A stretch of 64,000 bases of DNA. Source: Pyrrhosoma nymphula (taxonomy: Eukaryota; Arthropoda; Insecta; Odonata; Coenagrionidae). The position numbers and the translations under genes were made by a program. The stretch is from the NCBI GenBank assembly GCA_963573305.1, contig OY754337.1, positions 46,637,164 to 46,701,163 of the forward strand. Reading direction: 5' to 3'. Shown piece after piece: positions 29,235 to 40,361 of this stretch. Within the stretch, counting starts at the first letter, position 1, and each line of letters starts with the position of its first letter. The notes under the pieces were generated by a model. It did not search any database and had not been told where the DNA came from. It saw only the letters and a list, made by a program, of their open reading frames with translations.

Positions 29235-31960
29235 GATGAATCTGAGAATAACGTTGAGTTTAAAACGAAAATTTTATTCTATCGTAAAATATGAAGAGAA
29301 AGCTTTCTTTTCATTTCCAAAGAAACGCTGAAACATTCAGCATTCATTACTTATGTCGTATCCTGAATTACTTACGTCGTATCTACAACCCTCACTTTAA
29401 ACTGTCTTCATAGTCAGAATTTAAATTTCACAGACAATGGAAAGCATTATTTGGGAAACATGAAATGCATGGCTCATGCACGAGCACAGTTTCTGGATGA
29501 GCAACCTCTATTTTGCTCAAAGGAAAGAAAAAATATTTTCGCCAGCAACTCGCGGAACGTGACAACAGCCGTCTTTGCTGAAAAGGTAGGCGAGAGAGGC
29601 TAAGCCCACACACGTAGGGTGAACGAGAATTTTGGCGTAACAAAGTGTCCCTGGGGGTTGATCTTCCGGTTGGGGGTCAAACAGCAGCCTTCCCTTCGCA
29701 TAATAATGTAACTGCAGTTTCACGACGGAGAAAGAGAAAGAGGAAAGAGGATTTCCTTGCGCGAGATAATGAAAGGGAATCAGAAAATAGTTCCTTCAAA
29801 AAATTATCAAGATTTCCACTGAACTCTTTCAGTACAGGAACTTCGGTGGGGAGGTAAGGTTGTTGGGGAAAATAAGGCTTCGGGCACGTAAATCAGCATC
29901 ACCTGCCTGTGGCACCCAAAGTCTTACAATCGCATGCACATAATTTCTTAAAAATCTAATGTAAAGCATTCTTAGTTTACAGTTAAAATACTAGCTCAAG
30001 AATAACAGTTGCTGACTTTTGTTTCGGGAAATGGTTGCGAGGTAATACATAACCTCTAAAGATGTCTACAAAAATATCTAACAATAATTTCTACATTCAA
30101 ATTAATAAGAATCATATTTCGACAAAATAAGATAAAAATGTGATTAAGGACATGGGGAAAATAATGGGGAAGAAATGCTTTAGGAGATGAGATTTGAAGG
30201 GTGGAAGTATGTAGCCCTGAAAAAAGAGGGGACACAGTAATGCAAAACAATTTAATTACAAGTTTTTATAGCCCCCGGTGATGATTCTTAAAATTAAAAG
30301 CGGTAGTGGACAACATTACGCGGGATGACACTTTCGGACAAATATGATGACATGGACAAAACCGTGTGGATCTACCAGTAGAGCGCATTACTTTATTTTT
30401 TCAGAATACGATTAGTGCTTGGTTTCAATTGATTCCTCTTGAATACTGGAAGATTGGAGATGTTGGACACAATAGGTTTAAGTGAACTTCCTCTCGAGTT
30501 TAAGTAATCTTTCGGTGTGCCATAAATCCCACTTGATCCCAAATCAGTCGCACCTTATATCTCCCTTTTGTGTTTATTATTTTGCTCATCAAAAAAGGTT
30601 CCTTTTACAGAGAGTTACTTGAGTCTCTATTATAAAACCAACCCTAAAACTCCTATAAGTGAGACTTTTTCATGGCAACTTTCTTCGAAGTTGAAGACGG
30701 AGCAGGTAAATAATGACTTGATTGGGTTTCTTCAGCAATTCGATCCTCGCTATATGGTGTTTCTTAATGAGTTACAAACCATAAGCCTTGTCACAGGAAT
30801 GATACGTTGATAATAAAACCAGTAGTTTACTCCACACTTATAATGTATTACCGACCATGGTTTCAGCAAATCATATCCAATTTAAGGTAGCATTCCAAGA
30901 CCTTGAAAATATCAATTATTTGTTGAAACAATGTTCGGTAATAAATTATAAGAGTTTATGATTACGAAGCCAATGGTTTTATTACGACTTTGTTCAGCAA
31001 AGTAAGGCCTGAATCAGCCTAGCTCAGGACACGTTGGCACAAAATGAAAACAGTGAATAATCATTGGTAAATAAAACTCCAGAATAAAGTAAAGAAGAAA
31101 TAATAAAACATGCAACAGTTACTAGCGCTTATTTTTCACACATTAGAAAGATGATTATTTAAATATATAAATATGGCATAGTTTCATTCCCTTTAGGGTA
31201 AGATAAAGATGAAAAGAGTCCTCAATACGCGCATTTTATCTCTCCTAAGGCTAGTTAATCAAACTCTCTTTCAATTTTTTAACACAGTGCCTGGAAATGA
31301 AGCTGATAACATTTTTTCGTTCTTTGTAGCTTAATTTAAATGAATATCTTGTCACAGGACCTGAGTTAGTCCGATGTAAAAGAGTTATTTAGTCCATTTA
31401 ACAAATTAGTGGAACAGAAACAAGAAAAAATCCCATCACTTCACATCACGACCATTAAACTTCTTCCTGGGTGAGAGTATGAATTTCCCATTACACCTTC
31501 CAGTTTTCCTCGCGGAAACTGGGTGATAAAAAAACGAAAGGAAAACTTTGGCAATTCATTTTTTTGCCATTCCCCTAATCTACTGCGTGCCATGTTGAGT
31601 CACTTCTCCTACCCCTGTCTACCCGAGATCATCAACCGCTTTGACCCCGAGTGCCCGCCCGGCCGATCACTTACGATCACCGGCCCTTGCCCTTAAAAAT
31701 CATCCGCCACGAGTTCTAGGTCCTCCGTCTGAGGAAAAATGTGCTCATACGGCCAAAAAACAATCAGAGGGCGTATGGTAGTCTCCGCATTGAGTTTACT
31801 TTACATAAAATTGAAAGTTGAGGTCACGGGAACAAGGAACATGACTGTGCTCTTCCAGTAAATGATAAAATTTAGGTTCATTCTAGCTTTTGCTTTTTCT
31901 GTGTGTACTTCGATTGATGCTCTTAAATAATTCCTCAAAAGTATATCTTAAATAACAATA
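29235..31960. other. Non-coding, nothing recognised
   Basis: AT-rich, only short chance frames. Nothing assigned. Confidence 0.4.
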
Positions 31961-31965
31961 TCCAC

Positions 31966-32912
31966 TGGACATATTTGGGAAAGTTACCTAAAAGATTAAT
32001 TGATTAAAGTTAATCTCCATAAAAAAGTAACTAGTTAAAGTTAAAAGTTACTTTACTGAACAATTAACTGATTAAAGTTAAAGTTCAAAATAAGTAACTT
32101 TTACGAAAAAAGTTACTTTTAAGAAATATTTAAAAGTAACTTTCAGAAGCTATTTTTCGTAATTGTGTTAAAATAAATATAAACTTCAAATTCTAGACAA
32201 ATTCATTTAACTTTTACTTAAAAAGTCATTAAACTTTAATAAAATTTTCATTTCAAAATTTGTATCGGGAATCCATCCGCTAATGTCTGAAAAAAAAAGC
32301 CCTGCAGCATTAAACATCCTTTCACATTGCACTGATGATGGAATGCCAGTGTTGTACTTGATAAAAAGATTTCTCATAGTGCTTGAGAGTTCATTAACAC
32401 TTCTACACTCGTGGTAAATATCTCACTGCTTCCGCATCGGCGATGGAAAGTGCTTCCTTACTGATAGAAGTCGGTTGGTGTTTCAATTTTGAAAAAAATG
32501 CATCCATCTTAGAAGAACTTTCATTCTTGGTCTCACTTTTGGATGAAGGTGAACTTTGGCGCGTTCCTAAACTTTGGCGGTTTGAACCTCACTTTTGTTT
32601 GGCTGTATTCATCTGGGCCTATCCATTGCATCTTTACACAACTACTCAGCTACATTGCATTCTTAGATACCGTTTTATTCCCCCCTATGTCTGCTGTCTG
32701 CGCCCAAATTCGAACAGGTAGGCATTCGTCAAAAATTAACGAAAAAAATTAACTGAAGTTAGTTTTGTATCAGTTAATGTATAATTGTAATGATTAAAAA
32801 TTAAAAGTAAACTCTTCTAAAAAGTAACAGTTAAGTTAAACAGTTAACTACATTTTCAACGATTAATTTTTATCGTTATATTTTTAAATCGTTAATCTCA
32901 ACTATGCCGCTG
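31966..32912 (-). mobile_element. hAT-like element relic
   Basis: The right end (32907-32912 on the minus strand) starts CAGCGGCATAGTTGA, a typical hAT terminus. Sub-terminal sequence on both sides is rich in aagtaac/gttaact motifs in inverted arrangement (31980-32110 and 32770-32880). A decayed hAT transposase C terminus lies between. The left end (near 31966, cactggacat) and the 8-bp target duplication are not convincing. Confidence 0.6.
32270..32560 (-). pseudogene. hAT transposase C-terminal remnant
   Basis: Minus-strand frames, broken by shifts, read SKMDAFFSKLKHQPTSISKE, then FIKYNTGIPSSVQCERMFNA, then AGLFF, matching the conserved hAT dimerisation region (PSS..ERxFSxAG). No complete frame. 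Confidence 0.65.
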
Positions 32913-35900
32913 GAAAACTACCAACATGTGATTTTTTGTGAAATTCAAACAGCATGACGGACTTATTGAGCAGATTGATCATAGCCTTAAAATAAACCAA
33001 ATGATAACTAAACCGAAGCACGGAAATTAATTTACCATATTTTTATTCAAGATTACTTATACATTAGACCCTAAATAAGGAAACAATAGAGCATATACGC
33101 AAATCAGAATATGAGGTGAGGAAGCTAAAATTCAGCCGAACTATAACGACTGTACGCCGTAACCTGTCACCTCTGATGAAGCCAGTTATTTTATGTATTT
33201 TTCAAAACTAAAAAGAAATGTTCCACCTTAATTACAAAAAATACGTAGTGTGGCTCAGTATAAGGAAAAAGTAATTTTCCAAAGACGCTGACACAAGGGA
33301 TTAGGGAGGAGGTTGCAGAAAAAGATTTTTTAAAGGGACAAAAAATCGAAAATGATGCAATTTATTTTAATTGGGGATACAATAAAAATAATTGTCATGA
33401 TAATGATTGGATATGAATTAATTCTCTTTTTTTGGCAATCACTACTAAAATTAGCTTTTTTGTGACACACGGGTTGACAAATATTTTAGGAGGGAGTAGG
33501 TATTCTCAATGTTTGAAATTTGTAATACTCCTTCGAGGAATCTGATGTGTAGGACAAATGAGCCACTGCGAAGCAATTCCAGAGGGACAGAACATATCCG
33601 AAAAAAACACTTTTTGAAGAATCAAACGCCTTACCTCGGCGAAAAATCCTGAGAAATTTGGAAGAATAATGCAGTGCATATTGTGAGTCATCCAAACTCT
33701 TCAAAATGCAAGATATAGTGACCGTGATTGGCCTAGATAATTGCGATCAACTTGACAAGTCGGCAGTAGTCTATCATAGCTTCGATCAAAACCATATCAT
33801 TTAGTTGGAAAAGACGGGACTTCTGTGCCGATCTCAGGGATATCGGGATCGTATTCTGAAGGAAGCAACGCATACCCGATTTCACAAAAACAACCTTGAA
33901 GAGGGATACCGACTTTCAACTTAGCAAGATATTTTATTTCGTTAGTAGGATTTTCTCCCGAAACGTATATCCAGAGTCAACGGACGACCTAGCATGTGAT
34001 TAGTGAGAAAAAAATTAGCGGCAAACCAATCAGTAACCAGCTGACGCTACCATGAATGGTACATTAGGCGGGCAAAAGGGACGAAATTTAATTGTATTCC
34101 AGGATCCCTGAAGATGATGGGCGAGTCGCCTATGAAAGCGTGGGAAGAAATGGAGAACCTGGGGAGGAACCACGGTTCCTTCTTTCACGTTATCATTGTC
34201 CGAAGCGCAAATCTCTCCAGAATGGCAATTACTATCTTAAGAATGTACTTCACAAATTAAAACTAGTGATTTCAAGCACCTGACAAAATTTAAAGAATGA
34301 CAATCACGTCTTTGCTCTCATGAGCGCCATGGAAAAATAATGATAACGCGATCGCACGCGTTATGGAGATCAGTGATCGCACCCCAGACCCAGCGAAAAA
34401 ACCAAGAAAGACTTTTAGCCACGTGATCGCGAGCTAGCTTCCTCTCGGTGCGACTCACTATCTCGTCCTGAGTCCCTTCCTCGCATCCAGCGTAACCTTC
34501 CACAAACTTAACCTTTACGCACGTCCCCATCCCGAACTTAGCCAAATAATTCAGAGAACTCGGCGAAAGAAGTCACGGACGAGGAATGCCTATTGTCCCC
34601 GTTGGCCCTCACCCCTGCCCAACCTCTTCCCATCGCATACCTTGATCCTCCACCGAAAGGGGTTACCCACTCATTCCTCTTTTCATCTCGGCTTTCGCTG
34701 ATCCCCTCACATCTTCTCTTCCTCGGGACCCCAATAACTTTCCGGACCACATATATGATTTCCTTCTAAAAGTTGACCGAATGGTAGCCAGCATGATAGG
34801 AGTACGTTCGCTGATGAAAGACTTGGGATATTGCCAGTGAGTAGAACTTAAGTTTATTTAAGATAGGACGAGTGAACGGCCAGTAGCATGTTCCCCTTTA
34901 ATTGCAGAGGAAGTCATTGCATCTCCAGTAATGAGGGTGTCTGCCTGATGTCCTTACGTATTTCTTCTTTCTATTCTCCGACGGAATATATTCCGAACTG
35001 CTTTCAGTTCTCTTCCATATTTGTAGTATTCAAAATTACTTTACGTATTTTGCGACACACAATTCTCTTGAAAAAAATAACAGAAGGAGATATGAATGGG
35101 ATGAATTACTGAGAAAGGCCAAGGATTCTCAATGTAGAGGATGGTAAGCTAAAGAAAATTATGAAGTACGTCAAAGTGGATACTCATGTAGAATTGAAAC
35201 GGTTATATAGTAGGAGAGTAGAGTGGAGAGCTGCAGCAGTCCTTGAATTGATGACAGCTGAAGATGATGGTACTGATAGCTTCGTCTAAGTAATACAGAA
35301 AGTTAAAGTGAACCTGCGCCCAACGGATTACGGGTTTATTTTAACCTGAAGATTTTCTCTAGGACGAAATTGACCTATAGCAAAACAACAAACGCAAGAG
35401 AACTCTGGAAATCCTACAGCAATAAGTAACTAATTCCGTGAACGTCTCCGCCAGAAATTCTATAGAATAAATTGATAACTAAGTTTTCATATTTACCCAT
35501 GTAGTAAATATTTTAAAGGTTACGTCACTGATTTCTCAATTATTGAAATCAAGCTCGACCATTGAATGGCATTTGCGAAATTCTCAGAGGGGCACAAACC
35601 CTCCTCATGAGTAAACTACATATGTATGTGTATCGTCTTCTTGTCAACTAGCGTTATGAATTAAATGGAGTAAAGGCAATAAAATACTAATCTGAGTAAT
35701 AATAAAATAGCATGAAATATAATGACAAGAAGAGTGACATTTCTTGAGCTTCTACCACGGTGCAATGCTTAATAAGTTGATAAATGGTCTATATCGGCCA
35801 GTTTTGTTATAAGTTCAAAATACATTATATATTTCAGGTGCTTTATCAACATAGAGCAGTTTTCAGACATATCTATGCAATGGTAAATCCCAGGTACAAT

Positions 35901-36796
35901 CTTAAACTAGACTTTGTAACAGACTACAATGTAATATGGTTGGAGATAAGTCTTTAGAGAGCTCATACATCATTCAATTATCGGTGTATCGTCACAAAAT
36001 TTGTACAGATCACCTTCAGCACATCTAATGCAGAATGTGGCGAATTTTATTCTATTTAAAAACAGCCCCACCCTTCACATGAGTTGCGTCAAAGGTCGAC
36101 ATTGGACGTTCGTACTTTTCGCATTAACTTTTAACGGGATAACTCTTTGCATTTATAATTGTATTTTCGGACTTCAGGATCTAATATCATTCAAACGATT
36201 ATATTTATTTTTTCTTTGAAAACAGACTATTGTGTGACAGGTGTTTGATAATCTACTTCGAGTATTCCATCCTTGGTCTTCTTTTCCGGTAGCTCTTCCA
36301 ATTCGAGCCTTACAGTATTGTTTTCACGAATCTCTTATGTCTTAGAAAGTGTCCAATTAACTTTTGAGGACACCAGGACCAGCCACGTCATTACCTTTAC
36401 GGAGTCACCGGTAAGTGCCCACGTAAGTACGAAATTCCACAGGGGAAAAACTCATTCGCGTTGACCGGACCCAGATCCCTCGATGTCACGCCAATTGCTT
36501 TGGCCAATTAATACACTGAGCCGTCCTTCTCCCCTATGTTTATGAGGGCATTATAGGAACAAGTATTTCAGGACTGCCTGACATCTGATGTCACTACGTT
36601 CACATAGCGCCACCGTCCGCGAGGTTAAAGCCACAAATCCACAAATTTTGTCTATTGAAAATCAACTGTTGCCTCGCAGTTCATAAGTGAAACAGAACAT
36701 GGGACCGAAAAAGGACAAATATTTGTTATCTCTTGAAAAAGAATATTTTATGGTTGGCCTAATTGAAAAACGGCCAATTCTGTGGGACAGTACAGC

Positions 36797-36798
<2 letters not shown>
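32913..36798. other. Non-coding, nothing recognised
   Basis: No frame above 80 codons, no motif, no terminal repeats noticed. Confidence 0.4.

Positions 36799-36866
<68 letters not shown>
36799..36866. repeat. (TA)n microsatellite
   Basis: About 68 bp of pure TA, about 100 bp left of the one at the PLE-C boundary. Confidence 0.95.
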
Positions 36867-36868
<2 letters not shown>

Positions 36869-36968
36869 CGTTCACTCACTCACACACCGCCTTTAGGCGA
36901 ATAAATATATTAATATAATGTAATAGCGGACGTATTTATTCCCACACTTGTCGTTTCAGGTCGGCTCG

Positions 36969-36972
<4 letters not shown>

Positions 36973-37020
<48 letters not shown>
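36973..37020. repeat. (TA)n microsatellite, left PLE-C boundary
   Basis: Pure TA run between the 42-bp inverted flank and the inverted PLE-C 3' end. Confidence 0.95.
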
Positions 37021-37024
<4 letters not shown>

Positions 37025-37094
37025 AATATAAATATACTTTTAAAACACAGGCACACGAAAATTAGAAAGACACTCACAGAATAATTTGCGGACG

Positions 37095-37121
37095 TTTCGA
37101 CGGTCAAGCCGCCATCGTCAA
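37095..37121 (-). ncRNA. Hammerhead-like core, PLE-C left arm
   Basis: UUGACGA, stem GGCGG/CCGUC with loop CUUGA, GAAAC. First base of the box is U instead of C. Confidence 0.6.
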
Positions 37122-37227
37122 CGACAAGAGACTAACTAGTGGTCTGTTACCTCGGGTGGGGGGGGGGAAGCGGAACAGGAGAAGGGAAGGGGACTGGTGG
37201 GGAGCGGGAGCAAGGGGTTGCTATTGG

Positions 37228-37527
37228 TCAGTGGGCCAAGTTAAGCCCGGGCGATTCAAATGCTCTTAAGCACCAGATGAAAGCCATCTCGCGAGTCCTC
37301 AGTTCAATATTAGTTGCTGATTCGGGGAGGGCTTCTAATATAGAGAGAGAGAAACATTTATTGAAGGTCTTACGATGGGAAGCGGTATGTTTAGGAATGG
37401 GATCAATGAAGGGAGGACATGTGGTGGAGTGGCGGTGCCCATTCATTCGTATTGAAAGCGGGGTAGTACATTCGCCAACATAAAATGCCGGGCAGAAATT
37501 GCACGAGAGACGGTAAACGATATTTGT
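37228..37527 (-). pseudogene. PLE-C endonuclease C-terminal fragment (inverted arm)
   Basis: About 99 codons identical by eye to the last part of the plus-strand frame, from the start of the GIY-YIG core to the stop. It is cut at the inversion junction. Confidence 0.85.
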
Positions 37528-39120
37528 GAAATCGCCATCCTCTCACCCTCTAACTTCAAAACGCCCCATTTCTATATGCTTCCTAAAATTCACAAAACCA
37601 ACAATCCCGGTCGCCCTATTGTCTCTAGCATCAACTCCCCCACTGAACGGATCTCAGCACTGATTGATCATTACCTGCAACCATTAGTTATGTCTCTCCC
37701 CTCCTTCATCAAAGATACCTACCACTTCCTCGACCTCCTGCACGCCATCCCTATCCCTACTAACACTGACCTTCTTATGGCCACAATAGATGTCACTTCC
37801 CTCTATACGAGTATACCCCATCATGAAGGAATTGAAGCTCTCCGTTTTTATCTCTCCCAACGCCCTAAACCACATCTTCCCTCCACCAACTTTATTGTTA
37901 AATTAACAGAATTAGTATTAACTAAAAACGCCTTTTCCTTCAACAATCAAGTTTTCCTTCAGATCAAAGGGACCGCCATGGGTACTCGCATGGCACCTTC
38001 TTATGCAAATCTATTCATGGGCCATCTTGAAAGCACTTTCCTCAAAAACCAACCCCTCAAACCTCTCTTCTGGGCCCGCTATATTGATGATATCTTTGTT
38101 CTTTGGCCTCATGGCCGTGAATCTCTATCTTCCTTCATTTCTGTGCTAAACTCTTCCTTTTCGGTTTCTTTCACCTCTTCCGTCTCTGACTCTTCCATCA
38201 CATTTCTGGATGTTAATATCCTACTAAAAAACAACAAATTCATCACCTCCGTCCATAAAAAACCCACTAACCATAACCTTTACCTTCATTTTAATAGCTG
38301 CCATCCACCACATACCAAACGCTCCATTCCATATTCCCTCTCTGTCCGCGGCCACAGAATTTGTAACGACGCCCACTCCCTTCAACAATACACCGATAAC
38401 CTATATCACTCCCTCAGAGAACGCGAGTACCCCAAAAAGCTTCTTACCAATCAAATCCTGCCCCCCTCTGCCAATTACACCCCTCGGGCCAAAACCCACC
38501 ATCCTGACAGACTCAGCCTCATCACCACATTCTTCCCTGGCTCCCATAAAATCAGAAACATCCTCCGCGATCTATACCCAATTTTAAAGAAAAATAATTC
38601 CACTGCCCTCCTATTACCTTCATGTCCCACAGTATTTTTTAAGCGTCCCGCAAACCTGCGAGATATCTTAAAATCTACTAAACCCTCCCTTCAACCGACC
38701 ACCCCCTCTCCACCACTCTCCACAACTTGCAACCGTCCTCGGTGCAAATGTTGCTCCCTCCTACGCTCTTCTGCTACGCCCTCTTCCAATAAATCTTCCT
38801 CAGCAGCCAACTGTACTTCCACAAATATCGTTTACCGTCTCTCGTGCAATTTCTGCCCGGCATTTTATGTTGGCGAATGTACTACCCCGCTTTCAATACG
38901 AATGAATGGGCACCGCCACTCCACCACATGTCCTCCCTTCATTGATCCCATTCCTAAACATACCGCTTCCCATCGTAAGACCTTCAATAAATGTTTCTCT
39001 CTCTCTATATTAGAAGCCCTCCCCGAATCAGCAACTAATATTGAACTGAGGACTCGCGAGATGGCTTTCATCTGGTGCTTAAGAGCATTTGAATCGCCCG
39101 GGCTTAACTTGGCCCACTGA
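37528..39120 (+). CDS. PLE-C polyprotein, 5'-truncated (RT plus GIY-YIG)
   Basis: Open frame of 530 codons, first ATG at 37576 (514 residues), but truncated at the 5' side inside the RT region just before FYMLPKIHKTNNPGRPIVSS. Motif A ATIDVTSLYTSI, motif B AMGTRMAPSYANLF, motif C FWARYIDDIF, Cys-rich linker CNRPRCKCC and GIY-YIG core NIVYRLSCNFCPAFYVGE are all intact, with no stop or shift. The missing N-terminal part makes independent activity unlikely. Serves as the reference for locating the frameshift in PLE-B. Confidence 0.85.
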   Translation, partial: EIAILSPSNFKTPHFYMLPKIHKTNNPGRPIVSSINSPTERISALIDHYLQPLVMSLPSFIKDTYHFLDLLHAIPIPTNTDLLMATIDVTSLYTSIPHHEGIEALRFYLSQRPKPHLPSTNFIVKLTELVLTKNAFSFNNQVFLQIKGTAMGTRMAPSYANLFMGHLESTFLKNQPLKPLFWARYIDDIFVLWPHGRESLSSFISVLNSSFSVSFTSSVSDSSITFLDVNILLKNNKFITSVHKKPTNHNLYLHFNSCHPPHTKRSIPYSLSVRGHRICNDAHSLQQYTDNLYHSLREREYPKKLLTNQILPPSANYTPRAKTHHPDRLSLITTFFPGSHKIRNILRDLYPILKKNNSTALLLPSCPTVFFKRPANLRDILKSTKPSLQPTTPSPPLSTTCNRPRCKCCSLLRSSATPSSNKSSSAANCTSTNIVYRLSCNFCPAFYVGECTTPLSIRMNGHRHSTTCPPFIDPIPKHTASHRKTFNKCFSLSILEALPESATNIELRTREMAFIWCLRAFESPGLNLAH

Positions 39121-39226
39121 CCAATAGCAACCCCTTGCTCCCGCTCCCCACCAGTCCCCTTCCCTTCTCCTGTTCCGCTTCCCCCCCCCCACCCGAGGTA
39201 ACAGACCACTAGTTAGTCTCTTGTCG

Positions 39227-39253
39227 TTGACGATGGCGGCTTGACCGTCGAAA
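39227..39253 (+). ncRNA. Hammerhead-like core, PLE-C right arm
   Basis: UUGACGA, stem GGCGG/CCGUC, GAAAC, with a GTGAGTGTCT box 17 nt on. Confidence 0.6.
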
Positions 39254-39323
39254 CGTCCGCAAATTATTCTGTGAGTGTCTTTCTAATTTTCGTGTGCCTG
39301 TGTTTTAAAAGTATATTTATATT

Positions 39324-39328
<5 letters not shown>

Positions 39329-39355
<27 letters not shown>
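39329..39355. repeat. (TA)n microsatellite, right PLE-C boundary
   Basis: TA run between the PLE-C 3' end and the 42-bp inverted flank. Confidence 0.95.
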
Positions 39356-39599
39356 AGCGAGCCGACCTGAAACGACAAGTGTGGGAATAAATACGAGTGA
39401 TAATGGGCCAGCAGTACACAGGTTACGAGCAGTACCTTTTTAGTGACTTTGCTGACATCTGAACGTTCTCCGAGAGGAGTACAAGGCAGTATACGAGAGC
39501 GACACCGGCAACCGCATCTCACAGTGTGATTGGAAGAACCGACACCCGCAACCGCTCCCGCTAACCGCTCCGACGAACGCTAGTGTGATTCGGCCTTTA

Positions 39600-39670
39600 G
39601 GACGCCTCGGTAGCTAAACCGGCTCAAGCAATCGACTCGAGGAATCCGGGTTCGGGTCTCGGTGAAGGCG
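39600..39670 (+). repeat. tRNA-like SINE head
   Basis: A-box-like ctcggtagctaaaccggctc and B-box-like gggttcgggtctcgg, then a T-rich body. Just upstream, 39480-39598 has imperfect ccgcaaccgc repeats ending gtgtgattcggccttt, possibly one end of another MITE. Confidence 0.5.
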
Positions 39671-40361
39671 AATAATTTTTTCTCTGTAGAATTTCGCACC
39701 TATTTGTTCAACTAGTTTCTCTCTTCAGCTTCTCTGAGTATTCATGATACATTTTTTTTCTCCAGCTCTCTCCATTGTGCTTCTTTGTCGGTGATACTCT
39801 CTGTTCCTTTTCGCTTCCTCATTCTTCAATAACTTTACATTTCCATTGACTCCACATTCCATTAGCCGATGATATTAGAAGAACTAGAATGGCTGTGTCT
39901 ATATCACAGCGTAGGCATACGAATAGGCTTTATCTCCGGAGTACATTTGAAGCTAATAACTTCTCAGAAGGCAAAAACATATTTAAAACTCCACGACTTT
40001 CTTTACTGTTTTATTATTGGTTTATTATTCACTAAAATGTCTTTGATTGTAAATTCTGATTTAGAAATGTGTTAAAAAATTATTCTTCAGTTATCCAGTT
40101 CAGATTCTGTTTTTGCTTATGTTTACACTAAAAGGATTATGTCACTTTTTTCTTAACTGTATTCTTCGTTTAGGTTTATTTTATTTTATATGATTCATTT
40201 TTGATTGTATGTCTTTTCTGTGATTAGAGATATAAAACTGGCATGTAATGTATATATTTACATATGTTCAATAGCAGGTTAAGTACCTTAAGCTCACCAC
40301 CATTGTAAAATTGGTGCTCTTAGTGGTATTGTACCCAGAGCAAATAAATATTATTATTTTT
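39671..40361. other. Non-coding; possible LINE tail before the R4-type insertion
   Basis: No gene. The end (gagcaaataaatattattat) looks like the 3' tail of another retroelement and supplies the trinucleotide tract next to the R4-type element. Confidence 0.35.

Larger units (their letters stand above)
37021..39328 (+). mobile_element. PLE family C, 5'-truncated, joined to an inverted copy of its own 3' end
   Basis: The plus-strand part (37528-39328) runs from within the reverse transcriptase to the 3' hammerhead. The left part (37021-37527) is a minus-strand copy of the same 3' end. The two meet near 37527 with a few bases of overlap (gtg/gaa). Both outer ends run into TA repeats. Closely related to family B, more distant from A. 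Confidence 0.9.
36931..39395. repeat. Large inverted repeat around PLE-C, including 42 bp outside the TA tracts
   Basis: Left arm: 42 bp (36931-36972), about 50 bp TA, then PLE-C 3' end inverted (37021-37527). Right arm: PLE-C 3' end (38820-39328), about 27 bp TA, then the exact inverse of the 42 bp (39354-39395). The TA tracts differ in length; the other parts match closely by eye. Confidence 0.9.

Noticed and set aside
33150..33200. Isolated CUGAUGAAG match (near 33172)
   Set aside because: No paired stem II or GAAA box follows at the right distance.
33940..33985. Isolated CCCGAAACG match
   Set aside because: No CUGANGA-like box upstream; only a 3-bp stem possible.
34315..34750. Two minus-strand frames rich in charged residues
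   Set aside because: No recognised domain, no splice-linked neighbours; compatible with chance.
37139..37483. A 114-codon frame present twice (plus here, minus at 38865-39209)
   Set aside because: Antisense of the PLE-C endonuclease in both arms of the inverted repeat; duplication does not imply function.
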